From a bacterium (GTDB lineage Bacteria > Chlamydiota > Chlamydiia > Chlamydiales > SM23-39), in NCBI GenBank assembly GCA_021818045.1, contig JAKAFF010000002.1, forward strand, positions 1 to 24,692: a stretch of 24,692 bases of DNA. The letters are read 5' to 3'. Below, in pieces: positions 1-7,039 of the stretch (position 1 is its first letter; each line of letters starts with the position of its first letter). The notes under the pieces were generated by a model. The model had not been told where the DNA came from. It saw nothing but the letters and a program-made list of their open reading frames with translations, and ran no database searches. The translations under genes were made by a program, and so were the position numbers.

Positions 1-1924
1 CTTTAAAATTAGGGTCGTAATCTTCCTTATTAAACGAGATCGCCTCTATGGGAGCTGTGAAATCGCAATCTGGGTAGTGAGAGCAGCCGTAAAAATACTT
101 ATTGCGAGACCAAATTTTCTGCAATTTATGGCCACATTTGGGGCAATCCAGATCTGTTAAAATTTTGGGGACTACTGCCTCTTTTTCCGCTTTTTCAACC
201 AAGGGGAAAAAATCTTTCCAGAATTCGCGCAAGAGTTCTTTCCAGTTCTTATGGTGTTCAGCCACCTCTTCGAGCTGATCTTCCATTTGAGCTGTAAAAG
301 TTACGTCCATGATGGGCGGGAAGTTTTGTTCGAGCATTTCGCAAATGACTTTGCCAAGCTCTGTAGGTTTAAGAGCATGACTTTCTTTAGTCGTATAATC
401 TCTGCTCTGAATTTTGTTCATAATGGCCGCGTAAGTAGAGGGGCGGCCGATGCCCAGTCGCTCGAGTTCTTTGACTAAGGAGGCTTCTGTAAAGCGAGGA
501 GGCGGTTTTGTGAAAGATTGGCTCGCTGTCACATCGTCCAGCACAAGAGGCATGCCAACCTCTAAAGGCGGGAGGATTTTGGCATTTTCATCATCATCTT
601 CAAGAGCGCCCTTATCGCGCTTTTCTTCATAAGCGGCTAAATAGCCGTTGAACTTGATGACGGATCCCGTGGCTCGCAATACGATGTTTTGATTTGTCTC
701 TATGTCGGCAGAGACTGTGTCGTAGATTGCTGGATTCATTTGGGACGCGATAAAACGCCTCCAAATCAAGAGGTACAGTTTATATTGATCGATATCCAAA
801 AACTGGCGGATTTTTTCTGGATCTCTCGAAAGGCTAGTAGGGCGAATCGCTTCGTGCGCCTCTTGCGCCGATTTTTTGGATGCATATACCTTTGGCTGAT
901 CTGGCAGGTATTCTTTTCCGAATTGTTTGAGAATATATTTCCGTGCGCTGTCGATGGCCTCTGGAGCAATGTTGAAAGAATCGGTACGCATATAGGTGAT
1001 CAGACCTTCCGATTCTGGTCCCATATCGACCCCTTCGTACAGGCTTTGGGCGATGTTCATAGTTCGAGATACGGAAAACCCGTAATGGCGGCTCGCCTCT
1101 TGTTGCAAGGTAGAGGTGATGAAGGGAGGGACGGGGTGTCGTTTTTTCTCTTTTTTCTCGACGGCCGCAACTTTATAAGAGGCTTTTTTCAAGCGCGCCT
1201 TGATGAGTTCAGCCGTTTTCGCGTCGGGGATCAAAAAGCACTCTTTATTGCCGCGCTCTTTTTCTATTTTGAGCCCATCGACAGTGAACAATGCTGCAGG
1301 AAAAGTGCGATCTTCTGTTTTGGGGTGTAAAATCGTTCCGATGTTCCAATATTCAACGGGAACGAAAGCATCGATCGCTTTTTCTCGATCTACAACGAGT
1401 TTGAGGGCAACAGACTGCACGCGTCCTGCAGAAGTTCCATTGCGCCCTCGCTTGACTCGACGAGTGAGGATTGGGGAGATTTTATATCCTACAATGCGAT
1501 CGAGTAGGCGCCGTGCTTGCTGCGCATCGACGAGATCCATATCGATATCGCGTGGGTGTGCAAGCGCTTCTTGTACGGCATCTTTGGTGATGGACTGAAA
1601 GGGGGCTCTTTTGAACTTCACCCCTTTTGGTAAAATGGAGGCGATATGCCAAGCAATAGCTTCCCCTTCGCGGTCAGGGTCGGGGGAGAGATAGACTATG
1701 TCCGCCTTTTTGGCTGCATCTTGCAGTTTTTTCACGACCTCTTTTTTGTCGGGAAGGAGCTCATACTTCGGTTGGAAATCCTCTTCCACATCAATACCAA
1801 ACTCGCGCTGAGGCAGGTCTCGAATATGGCCAACCGAGGACTCAAAAATATAATTCCCGCCGAGAAATTTTTTGAGCGTCTTGATTTTCGCTGGTGATTC
1901 TACAATGACTAGGGCTTTGCCCAT
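1..1924 (-). CDS. topA: DNA topoisomerase I, 3'-incomplete (runs off left edge)
   Basis: Type IA topoisomerase that relaxes negative supercoils by single-strand cleavage. The first 641 codons are present and the C-terminus lies outside the window. The N-terminus starts MGKALVIVESPAK, the TOPRIM entry with Glu9. The acidic TOPRIM cluster DPDREGE follows at about 82-88. The active-site tyrosine is Tyr311 in ITYMRTDS. A C4 zinc ribbon (Cys594, Cys597, Cys614, Cys620) is visible near the left edge, as in TopA C-terminal domains. The ATG at 1924 is chosen because the conserved N-terminus begins exactly there; GGGGA lies about 9 nt upstream. It is divergent from the gene at 1993, with a 68-nt shared 5' region. 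Chlamydial TopA proteins often carry a C-terminal SWIB domain, but that part cannot be seen here. Confidence 0.97.
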   Translation of the reverse strand, partial: MGKALVIVESPAKIKTLKKFLGGNYIFESSVGHIRDLPQREFGIDVEEDFQPKYELLPDKKEVVKKLQDAAKKADIVYLSPDPDREGEAIAWHIASILPKGVKFKRAPFQSITKDAVQEALAHPRDIDMDLVDAQQARRLLDRIVGYKISPILTRRVKRGRNGTSAGRVQSVALKLVVDREKAIDAFVPVEYWNIGTILHPKTEDRTFPAALFTVDGLKIEKERGNKECFLIPDAKTAELIKARLKKASYKVAAVEKKEKKRHPVPPFITSTLQQEASRHYGFSVSRTMNIAQSLYEGVDMGPESEGLITYMRTDSFNIAPEAIDSARKYILKQFGKEYLPDQPKVYASKKSAQEAHEAIRPTSLSRDPEKIRQFLDIDQYKLYLLIWRRFIASQMNPAIYDTVSADIETNQNIVLRATGSVIKFNGYLAAYEEKRDKGALEDDDENAKILPPLEVGMPLVLDDVTASQSFTKPPPRFTEASLVKELERLGIGRPSTYAAIMNKIQSRDYTTKESHALKPTELGKVICEMLEQNFPPIMDVTFTAQMEDQLEEVAEHHKNWKELLREFWKDFFPLVEKAEKEAVVPKILTDLDCPKCGHKLQKIWSRNKYFYGCSHYPDCDFTAPIEAISFNKEDYDPNFK

Positions 1925-1992
1925 ATATACAGTCCCCAAAAACGGTCGATGGTAGCGGATTTGTCTTTTTCTAGGAAGAATTGTGAAAAATA

Positions 1993-2811
1993 ATGTCCAC
2001 ATCCTTCATAATATTTGCCATGACCGACCAAGAACTTTTTGCCTATGACCGAAGCGGTTTTATTCCAGGGCCTGAAGAAGAGGAAAGTGTATTTTTGAAC
2101 CGGATTCAAGGTCTCAAAAAACGCTTTGATGAGGGCACATGGATTCCTAGCTCGCATTGGGAATGGGTACGCGAAATGCTGTTCAACATCTTTCATGTAA
2201 AACCGCTTTACATTTGCGCATTTTATTCGAATCGATCGCTCTCTTTTTGGGAGGCGGCTGCCGCTTGGATTGAGGCGGGCAAGCTTCAGGCGGTGCAGCT
2301 ATGCGAGGGCTTGCGCAAGGGAAGGTATTTAGGACTCTACAGAAGGGAAGAGATTTTGGCTCATGAGGCGATCCACGCCGTGCGGGCGGCGTTTAATGAA
2401 GATCGCTTTGAGGAGTTCTTTGCTTACATGACTTCTGAAAAAAAATGGCGCAGGGTCTTAGGTCCCATTTTAAGACGCCCCTGGGAGGCTTGGGTGTTTG
2501 TACTCCTTGCCTTAGGAGGGGTCATGGCTCCCCTTTTTTCTCTTGGTGCATTGATTTGGGTAGTGCTTGGCTTTACAAGGTTGATACGGGGTCATTTTTT
2601 GCTGCGGAAAGCAGGAATGCAAATTCAAGCTGTGGTGGGAGATTCGGGTAAGACTCGGGCCATTTTATTGCGTTTAACAGATAAAGAAATTGTCTGTTTT
2701 GCAAAAGGGATCAACATTCAAGAATATGCAAAAACAAAACAGTGTTTGCGTTGGAGAGTTCTGAAAAACTATTTAGGAGAGAGCTATGGCAAAGAAAATT
2801 GTTGTGCTTGA
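1993..2811 (+). CDS. Unrecognised membrane protein with an HExxH motif (possible metalloprotease)
   Basis: 272-aa protein that I cannot assign to a named family. A soluble N-terminal region of about 160 residues contains HEAIH at 124-128, followed by acidic residues at 140-141 (RFEEFFAY). That is the arrangement of a zinc HExxH plus downstream Glu site in gluzincin-type proteases. A hydrophobic block at about 165-198 forms one hairpin or two membrane helices. A basic C-terminal tail of about 70 residues should be cytosolic or matrix-like. The end overlaps the next gene by 26 nt, so the two are probably translationally coupled. The start at 1993 has only a distant AGGAAG upstream; a second ATG at 2020 is possible but has no ribosome site. 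Protease function is inference from the motif alone; a structural or scaffold role is equally open. Confidence 0.75.
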   Translation: MSTSFIIFAMTDQELFAYDRSGFIPGPEEEESVFLNRIQGLKKRFDEGTWIPSSHWEWVREMLFNIFHVKPLYICAFYSNRSLSFWEAAAAWIEAGKLQAVQLCEGLRKGRYLGLYRREEILAHEAIHAVRAAFNEDRFEEFFAYMTSEKKWRRVLGPILRRPWEAWVFVLLALGGVMAPLFSLGALIWVVLGFTRLIRGHFLLRKAGMQIQAVVGDSGKTRAILLRLTDKEIVCFAKGINIQEYAKTKQCLRWRVLKNYLGESYGKENCCA

Positions 2812-3724
2812 CGGAGAGTGGAATCGACCAGAAAACCGCTTTAAATATTGCGAGGCTTTAGAAGATGGCAATATTTTGTTTTTCCCAACTACGCCATTTG
2901 ATTTTCCTCAAGAAGAAATCTCTTTTTTGTTGCAGCAAAAGCAAGGAGGCTCAGCTCTTCGGAAAAATATCGCTTATAAGCCTCACGTAGATCAGATTAC
3001 AAATCATGAGACACGCGACGCAATAGCAGCTGAAAAGTTGAAAGACATTTTGAGAAGTTACTCGCATCGAGTAAGTGCATTTTTGCAAGCGGTATTAGAG
3101 CCATATTCGAAGAGTTGGAAGCTCGACTATGCGAGCTTTCGACCTTTCCAAGAAAAAGGGAGGAAGTTGCGTTTGAGGGCAAGGAATGATCTTTTGCATG
3201 TAGATGCTTTCCCGACAAGGCCACTTCATGGAGCTCGCATTTTGCGATTTTTTACGAACATTAATCCAACAGAAAACCGCAGCTGGGCGACCTCAAAAGG
3301 ATTTGCGCAGTTGGCTCAAGAATTTGCGCAAGAAATATCCGTGCCGCAAAGCGTGGACTACGGGCTGAAAGGGCGATTAACTCGAAAGGTCATGCAATTT
3401 TTGCAGTCCACCATAGTGAAGGTGCCTTTGCGCTCTCCTTATGATGCTTTTATGTTGAAGATGCATCACTTTATGAAGGAAAATTGCAGGTTTCAAGAGA
3501 GCGCTCCGAAGGATTATTGGGAATTTCCTCCGGGTTCTTGCTGGGCCGTGTTTACAGATCAGGTGTCTCATGCAGCATTGGCCGGTCAATATGCTTTGGA
3601 GCAAACCTTTTTGATCCATCCAAGCGCCTTGCTATGCCCTGAAAAATCTCCAGTCAGCGTGTTAGAGCGTCTATCAGGGCGAAATCTAGTGAACCCAGAA
3701 TTATTAGAGCAGGTGTTTGCATGA
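2786..3724 (+). CDS. kdoO: Kdo hydroxylase-like Fe(II)/2-oxoglutarate dioxygenase
   Basis: 312-aa protein resembling the Kdo 3-hydroxylase family (KdoO). This family converts an inner-core Kdo sugar of LPS to Ko, using Fe(II) and 2-oxoglutarate. The diagnostic stretch HVDAFPTRPLHGARILR begins at residue 138 and is followed by FTNINP. The putative iron ligands are His138 and Asp140 (HxD) and His262 in QVSHAALAGQYALEQTF, the usual double-stranded beta-helix triad. Length agrees with the family (about 300 aa). The start at 2786 has AGGAGAG a few bases upstream, inside the preceding gene. The stop overlaps the next start as ATGA. A heptosyltransferase-like gene lies 1.7 kb away, consistent with inner-core LPS work. 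Family assignment is from recalled motifs; the exact substrate is inferred. Confidence 0.82.
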   Translation: MAKKIVVLDGEWNRPENRFKYCEALEDGNILFFPTTPFDFPQEEISFLLQQKQGGSALRKNIAYKPHVDQITNHETRDAIAAEKLKDILRSYSHRVSAFLQAVLEPYSKSWKLDYASFRPFQEKGRKLRLRARNDLLHVDAFPTRPLHGARILRFFTNINPTENRSWATSKGFAQLAQEFAQEISVPQSVDYGLKGRLTRKVMQFLQSTIVKVPLRSPYDAFMLKMHHFMKENCRFQESAPKDYWEFPPGSCWAVFTDQVSHAALAGQYALEQTFLIHPSALLCPEKSPVSVLERLSGRNLVNPELLEQVFA

Positions 3725-4152
3725 GTAGTGTGTTAGAGGTAATGACTTCGATTTCAGATGTCGTAGTTGAGAGCCGCGATTTAGAGCCAACTTCTCGCTT
3801 TAAGACCTTTATCCACAAGGGTGAGATTGGAGGACTTTCTCCTAAAAAGGTAATCTTGACAGGAGATCTCAATTTAGATGAAGCTGAGTGGGATGATTTT
3901 GTGGCAACACATCCCGGGCTCCAGCTTCAAAGAGATGCGGAAGTTGTAGGCATTCCTACTTGGGGAGGCAATCACAAGTGTAGAGAATGGACAGGAGGAC
4001 CGCAATCTGGTCCACAGGTTTTGGACTACACTTTTGTCGCAAATGGGCAGCACATTTCCTCTCATGTTTTAGACGTGGGCTATCGCGATACTGAGTTTAA
4101 TGCAAACGCAGGCTCCGATCACAGTATCATCATGTCTAAGGTCGATTTGTGA
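3721..4152 (+). CDS. C-terminal half of an endonuclease/exonuclease/phosphatase (EEP) domain
   Basis: 143-aa product. From about residue 44 it matches the second half of the EEP (DNase I/sphingomyelinase-like) fold: GDLN at 48-51, LDYTF at 101-105, and the terminal catalytic SDH at 132-134. A full EEP domain is about 250-300 residues and needs an N-terminal Asn and Glu metal site; none is present, because the preceding DNA encodes the Kdo hydroxylase. The start overlaps the upstream stop (ATGA), so it can be translated by coupling. It is either a 5'-truncated relic kept in frame or a shortened gene with a new use. Its last 17 nt overlap the 3' end of rpoN on the other strand. Catalytic activity alone is doubtful. 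Confidence 0.6.
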   Translation: MSSVLEVMTSISDVVVESRDLEPTSRFKTFIHKGEIGGLSPKKVILTGDLNLDEAEWDDFVATHPGLQLQRDAEVVGIPTWGGNHKCREWTGGPQSGPQVLDYTFVANGQHISSHVLDVGYRDTEFNANAGSDHSIIMSKVDL

Positions 4153-5359
4153 ACGCATTTTTTCGCTGATTGGCTGCACCAATTTTTAATTGAATGCGAT
4201 ATTTAGCGATGGTTCTTCTGGAAATGACCATCCCAAGGTCCGTTAATTTGGTGGCCAGTTGCTGATCTGTTAAAGGAGCTTGTTTGTCTTCTCCTTGCAC
4301 AAGTTTTGCGAGAAGCTCTTTGGCTCCCACAGTTTCTGGGATGGAGGATACCAAGGAGCGCAGCGCTATTACACCTCGTGGAGTTGCAACGTATTTACCT
4401 TGTAAGATGCGAGAGATAGTGGATTCGTGCAATTCGTGTTTTTCTGCAAGCGCTTTCGTTGTAATTAAGGAAAGGGGCCCTTTTTGATCGATAAAATGGG
4501 CTTGTTTGCAAAGAAGGTAGCGACCGATTTCCAAGATCAGTTTGCGCCTGCGGCTCAAAGAGCGCAAGATCCACTTTGCCTCTGTTTTTAATTCCCTCAG
4601 CACGAATTTTTCCTCTTTTGTCGCAGGTTCTAAGGATAAATAGTCTTGGCGTAGGTGAAGTTGCGGTAAATGATCCTCAATAAGTTCTACAGTCCATCCC
4701 CCGTCCACTGGTTCCATTCTAAGATCTGGGATGATAGGAGAAACAGGTTCTGTGGCTAAGACTTCTGCAGGTCTACGAGAGAGTCGCGAAAGCGTTTGAA
4801 TGACGTCTCCTAATTCTAAGATCTGGAGCTGCTTTTTGATTTTTTCATAACGACTATGCAAAAAATCGTCGAAACACTCTTTGACGACCAGATAACTGGG
4901 AGAGTCCATTTTGCCAATGATTTTGAGTTGTATAAGAAAGGATTCTTGTAGATTTCTTGCAAAAACTCCAGGTGGATCAAATGTTTGTAAAACGGATAAC
5001 ACTTGCCTGACCAGAGGGTCAGAAGTTGCAGTGACTGACTCTGGCGGAAGAAATCCTTTTTCATCGAGGAGCTCTAATAACTGCTGGGCGATATGTCTTT
5101 CGAGATTGCTAGATAAAGTGTCTCGGATTTGTTGTAACAAGCGCTCCCTTAATGAGATGGTGGCAGGAAGATCCATATCGCAGTAGGGTCTTGTGGGGCG
5201 CTCTATAATTTCGATAAGGGGATTTTTTTCTATTGCATTGAGCAGCCATTGCCCAAGTTCTAGTTGAGGCATTTGTAAGATTTCTAGCGCTTGACGCAGA
5301 GCAAAGGTCATGGTGGCTCTGCCCTCTAGTCTCATGTTATACTGGGGTCGATGGGTCAT
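4136..5359 (-). CDS. rpoN: RNA polymerase sigma-54 factor
   Basis: 407-aa alternative sigma factor that recognises -24/-12 promoters and needs AAA+ activators (none is encoded in this window). Region I is visible near the N-terminus (RQALEILQMPQLELGQWLL). The core-binding and HTH part contains ALAEKHELHESTISRILQGK and then KYVATPRGV. The RpoN box reads ISRRTIAKYR at about 379-388. A longer reading frame extends 67 codons upstream, but the start at 5359 is preferred: GGAGGA lies 7-8 nt upstream and the homologous region begins right after it. The gene is divergent from the glycosyltransferase at 5457 and overlaps the convergent EEP-like gene by 17 nt. Confidence 0.96.
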   Translation of the reverse strand: MTHRPQYNMRLEGRATMTFALRQALEILQMPQLELGQWLLNAIEKNPLIEIIERPTRPYCDMDLPATISLRERLLQQIRDTLSSNLERHIAQQLLELLDEKGFLPPESVTATSDPLVRQVLSVLQTFDPPGVFARNLQESFLIQLKIIGKMDSPSYLVVKECFDDFLHSRYEKIKKQLQILELGDVIQTLSRLSRRPAEVLATEPVSPIIPDLRMEPVDGGWTVELIEDHLPQLHLRQDYLSLEPATKEEKFVLRELKTEAKWILRSLSRRRKLILEIGRYLLCKQAHFIDQKGPLSLITTKALAEKHELHESTISRILQGKYVATPRGVIALRSLVSSIPETVGAKELLAKLVQGEDKQAPLTDQQLATKLTDLGMVISRRTIAKYRIQLKIGAANQRKNAFTNRP

Positions 5360-5387
5360 TGGCTTTCCTCCAAACGTTCCCATAGCA

Positions 5388-5411
5388 CAAAGAGATTTTA
5401 AATTCTCTTTG
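5388..5411. promoter_or_regulatory. 24-nt palindrome in the rpoN/glycosyltransferase intergenic region (candidate operator)
   Basis: CAAAGAGA, eight bases (TTTTAAAT), then TCTCTTTG: the outer 8+8 bases are perfect inverted repeats and 22 of 24 positions are symmetric. It sits between the two divergent starts. Its right end overlaps the TTGAGG of the promoter predicted for the glycosyltransferase, as expected for a dimeric repressor site. No regulator is identified. Confidence 0.45.
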
Positions 5412-5436
5412 AGGCAAAACAGAACATGGGTAGAAT
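5409..5436 (+). promoter_or_regulatory. Predicted sigma-70-type promoter for the GT9 gene
   Basis: TTGAGG at 5409-5414, a 16-nt spacer, and TAGAAT at 5431-5436. This predicts a start of transcription near 5443, about 14 nt before the chosen ATG. The assignment rests on consensus similarity only. Confidence 0.35.
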
Positions 5437-5456
5437 GGCCCAAATTGGTATGTGTT

Positions 5457-6401
5457 ATGGGACAGCGCGCTGCGGTTTTTTGCCATAATGGGCTAGGCGA
5501 TGGGGTGAATTCTTTAGTTCTTTCCAATAACTTGCAGTTAAATGGTTGGAAAGTAGTCACCTATCACAACCTTATGGAGTCGATGGGAAATTGGTTTCCT
5601 CATCTCGAGGTACGCCCTTATCCATCGATGGAAGGATTGGCGCAAGTACTTCAGGCATATGATTATTTTTTTGTGGTCCATAACGATACAGATGAGTGGA
5701 CGCGTAAGTTGGTGCAGGAGGGGAAGCGGCGATTTCCTGAAAAAGTAAAGGTCCTCTATCTTTACCCATCCAGCAATATAGTCAATGAACCTTATTATTC
5801 AGACTGCCAGACGGATCCAGGGCGATCGGTTGCAGAAAACATGCGATTGTTTTGCGAAAAAATTTTACACCTTCCTAAGTTGACTCGCAGCAATGGTTTT
5901 ATCCCCTTGCCAGGGCTCATTTTGAAAAAGTGGCCTAAGCGGGTTGTGATCCATCCCACAAGTGCTAAGGTTTCTCGCAATTGGCCCCGGGATAAATTTG
6001 TAAAATTAGCACAAGATTTGAAATTGCTGGGTTATGAGCCAGTGTTTGTGCCAGGGGGAAAAGAAAAAACCGAATGGGAGGGGGTCGGTTGCGATGTAGC
6101 GATTTTTCCCACTCTTGATGCGCTGGCCCGGTTTATATACGAATCTGGATACCATATTGGTAATGATTCAGGACTAGGTCATCTCGCGTCAGCTTTGGGC
6201 ATTTCGACTCTAACCATTTGTCGTAGAAAAGCATGGGCTAACATGTGGGCTCCCAGTTTCCATAAAGGCGTTGTTGTAACCCCCAGTTCTTGGATTCCTA
6301 ATATTCGAGGATTCCGGCTGAGGGATCGCCTATGGCAGAAATTTATTTCAGTCAAAAAGGTAAAAAGCGCTTTTGAGCAACTCGTTCAAATCGCATCTTA
6401 A
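5457..6401 (+). CDS. Glycosyltransferase family 9 (heptosyltransferase-like)
   Basis: 314-aa GT9 protein of the ADP-heptose:LPS heptosyltransferase type, which adds heptose-like sugars to the LPS inner core at the cytosolic face. The N-terminal acceptor half begins with the GLGDGV loop. The nucleotide-sugar half contains IHPTSAKVSRNWPRDKF, a GGKEK loop, and the characteristic end motif IGNDSGLGHLASALG. Length is slightly below the usual 320-350. The open frame extends upstream to 5310, but that part lies antisense to rpoN; the ATG at 5457 places the Rossmann strand (RAAVFCHNGLGDG) at the N-terminus. An in-frame TTG at 5445 is an alternative. No clear ribosome site is visible. Whether the sugar is heptose is inferred from the family only. 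Confidence 0.85.
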   Translation: MGQRAAVFCHNGLGDGVNSLVLSNNLQLNGWKVVTYHNLMESMGNWFPHLEVRPYPSMEGLAQVLQAYDYFFVVHNDTDEWTRKLVQEGKRRFPEKVKVLYLYPSSNIVNEPYYSDCQTDPGRSVAENMRLFCEKILHLPKLTRSNGFIPLPGLILKKWPKRVVIHPTSAKVSRNWPRDKFVKLAQDLKLLGYEPVFVPGGKEKTEWEGVGCDVAIFPTLDALARFIYESGYHIGNDSGLGHLASALGISTLTICRRKAWANMWAPSFHKGVVVTPSSWIPNIRGFRLRDRLWQKFISVKKVKSAFEQLVQIAS

Positions 6402-6500
6402 GCGCGTCAAAGATGCCGAAGATCACGCAGCGCAAGTTACATAGTATTAATTCAATACAATGCCACTTTCGATATGCGATTTTCGGCTCTTTGACGCGCT
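6401..6500. repeat. ~100-nt near-complete palindrome between convergent genes
   Basis: The left arm 6401-6420 (AGCGCGTCAAAGATGCCGAA) and right arm 6482-6500 (TTCGGCTCTTTGACGCGCT) pair over 19 bases with one bulged T (6414). Pairing continues inward with interruptions to an apex GTATT-AATTC-AATAC at 6444-6458. Many inward mismatches are transitions that would be G-U wobbles in one of the two RNA strands. It begins on the last base of the glycosyltransferase stop codon and ends 30 nt before the doxX-like stop. It could act as a bidirectional terminator or RNA processing hairpin, or be a miniature mobile/REP-like element. Confidence 0.7.
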
Positions 6501-6530
6501 GAAATGCGAAGCTAGTTCTTGCGATTGGTA

Positions 6531-6926
6531 TTAGCCGCCTATAGCAAAATGTCCGCCACCCATTGCTAAGATTAAAAATAAGCCCCCAATGATTGCAACC
6601 TCTTTGATAAACATAGCGCGCTCTATGGCGTGTTCTGGACCGTGCATTTTCCAAAATGCATGAGCCCAATAAGTTAGGGGAATCGCTACGATCAATAGGA
6701 GTAAAGCTCCAAGATGTGCATGCCATCCTAATAGTACGAGGACGGCGCCAATGATTTTCAAACCTGTACCGATAGGTGCTACAAATTTTACCTGAGGAAC
6801 ATGCTTCATCTCCATGCGAGATATGGTATTTTGCCAGTGTTTGAGTTTTTCATAAGCGCTCCATAAAAATGCGCCGCCAATGCAAATACGGCCAATCATG
6901 GCAAAAAAATCCATCATAAATTCCAT
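6531..6926 (-). CDS. DoxX-family integral membrane protein
   Basis: 131-aa protein with four predicted membrane helices. The N-terminal pattern GRICIGGAFLWSAYEKLKHW is typical of DoxX/YphA-like proteins, followed by GTGLKIIGAVLVLLG and the late PLTYWAHAFWK segment. DoxX-like proteins are small inner-membrane proteins; some are linked to quinone or thiol redox systems, but their role is generally uncertain. AAGGAG lies 7 nt upstream of the ATG at 6926, which fixes the start. The gene converges on the glycosyltransferase across the long palindrome and is divergent from the CNB-CPBP gene, with a 113-nt shared intergenic region. That region contains a short TAGAT-GGCT-ATCTA palindrome at 6961-6974. 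Confidence 0.85.
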   Translation of the reverse strand: MEFMMDFFAMIGRICIGGAFLWSAYEKLKHWQNTISRMEMKHVPQVKFVAPIGTGLKIIGAVLVLLGWHAHLGALLLLIVAIPLTYWAHAFWKMHGPEHAIERAMFIKEVAIIGGLFLILAMGGGHFAIGG

Positions 6927-7002
6927 AGATACTCCTTAAGTTGCTCCTTTTCCTTCCTATTAGATGGCTATCTAGAAAAATGCAAGGTCTATTACTTTGT
7001 GT

Positions 7003-7032
7003 ATGACAAATAACGACGCCCTTCGGTATACA
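7003..7032 (+). promoter_or_regulatory. Predicted promoter giving a near-leaderless transcript of the CNB-CPBP gene
   Basis: ATGACA at 7003-7008, an 18-nt spacer, and TATACA at 7027-7032. A start 7 nt beyond the -10 falls at about 7039-7040, which is the ATG itself. No Shine-Dalgarno sequence is visible, which agrees with leaderless initiation. Confidence 0.35.
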
Positions 7033-7039
7033 AAAAAAT

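Noticed and set aside
689..1330. 213-aa open frame on the plus strand
   Set aside because: Lies wholly antisense to topA, whose conserved motifs are clear; the product is Phe/Arg-rich and shows no family pattern.
5310..5456. N-terminal extension of the glycosyltransferase frame
   Set aside because: Overlaps the rpoN start region antisense and adds no GT9 feature; homology begins at about 5457.
5360..5560. 67-codon N-terminal extension of rpoN
   Set aside because: GGAGGA directly before the ATG at 5359 and the position of region I favour the shorter protein.
6352..6726. 124-aa minus-strand open frame across the doxX 3' end and the palindrome
   Set aside because: Overlaps doxX in another frame and the palindrome; composition and content show no domain.
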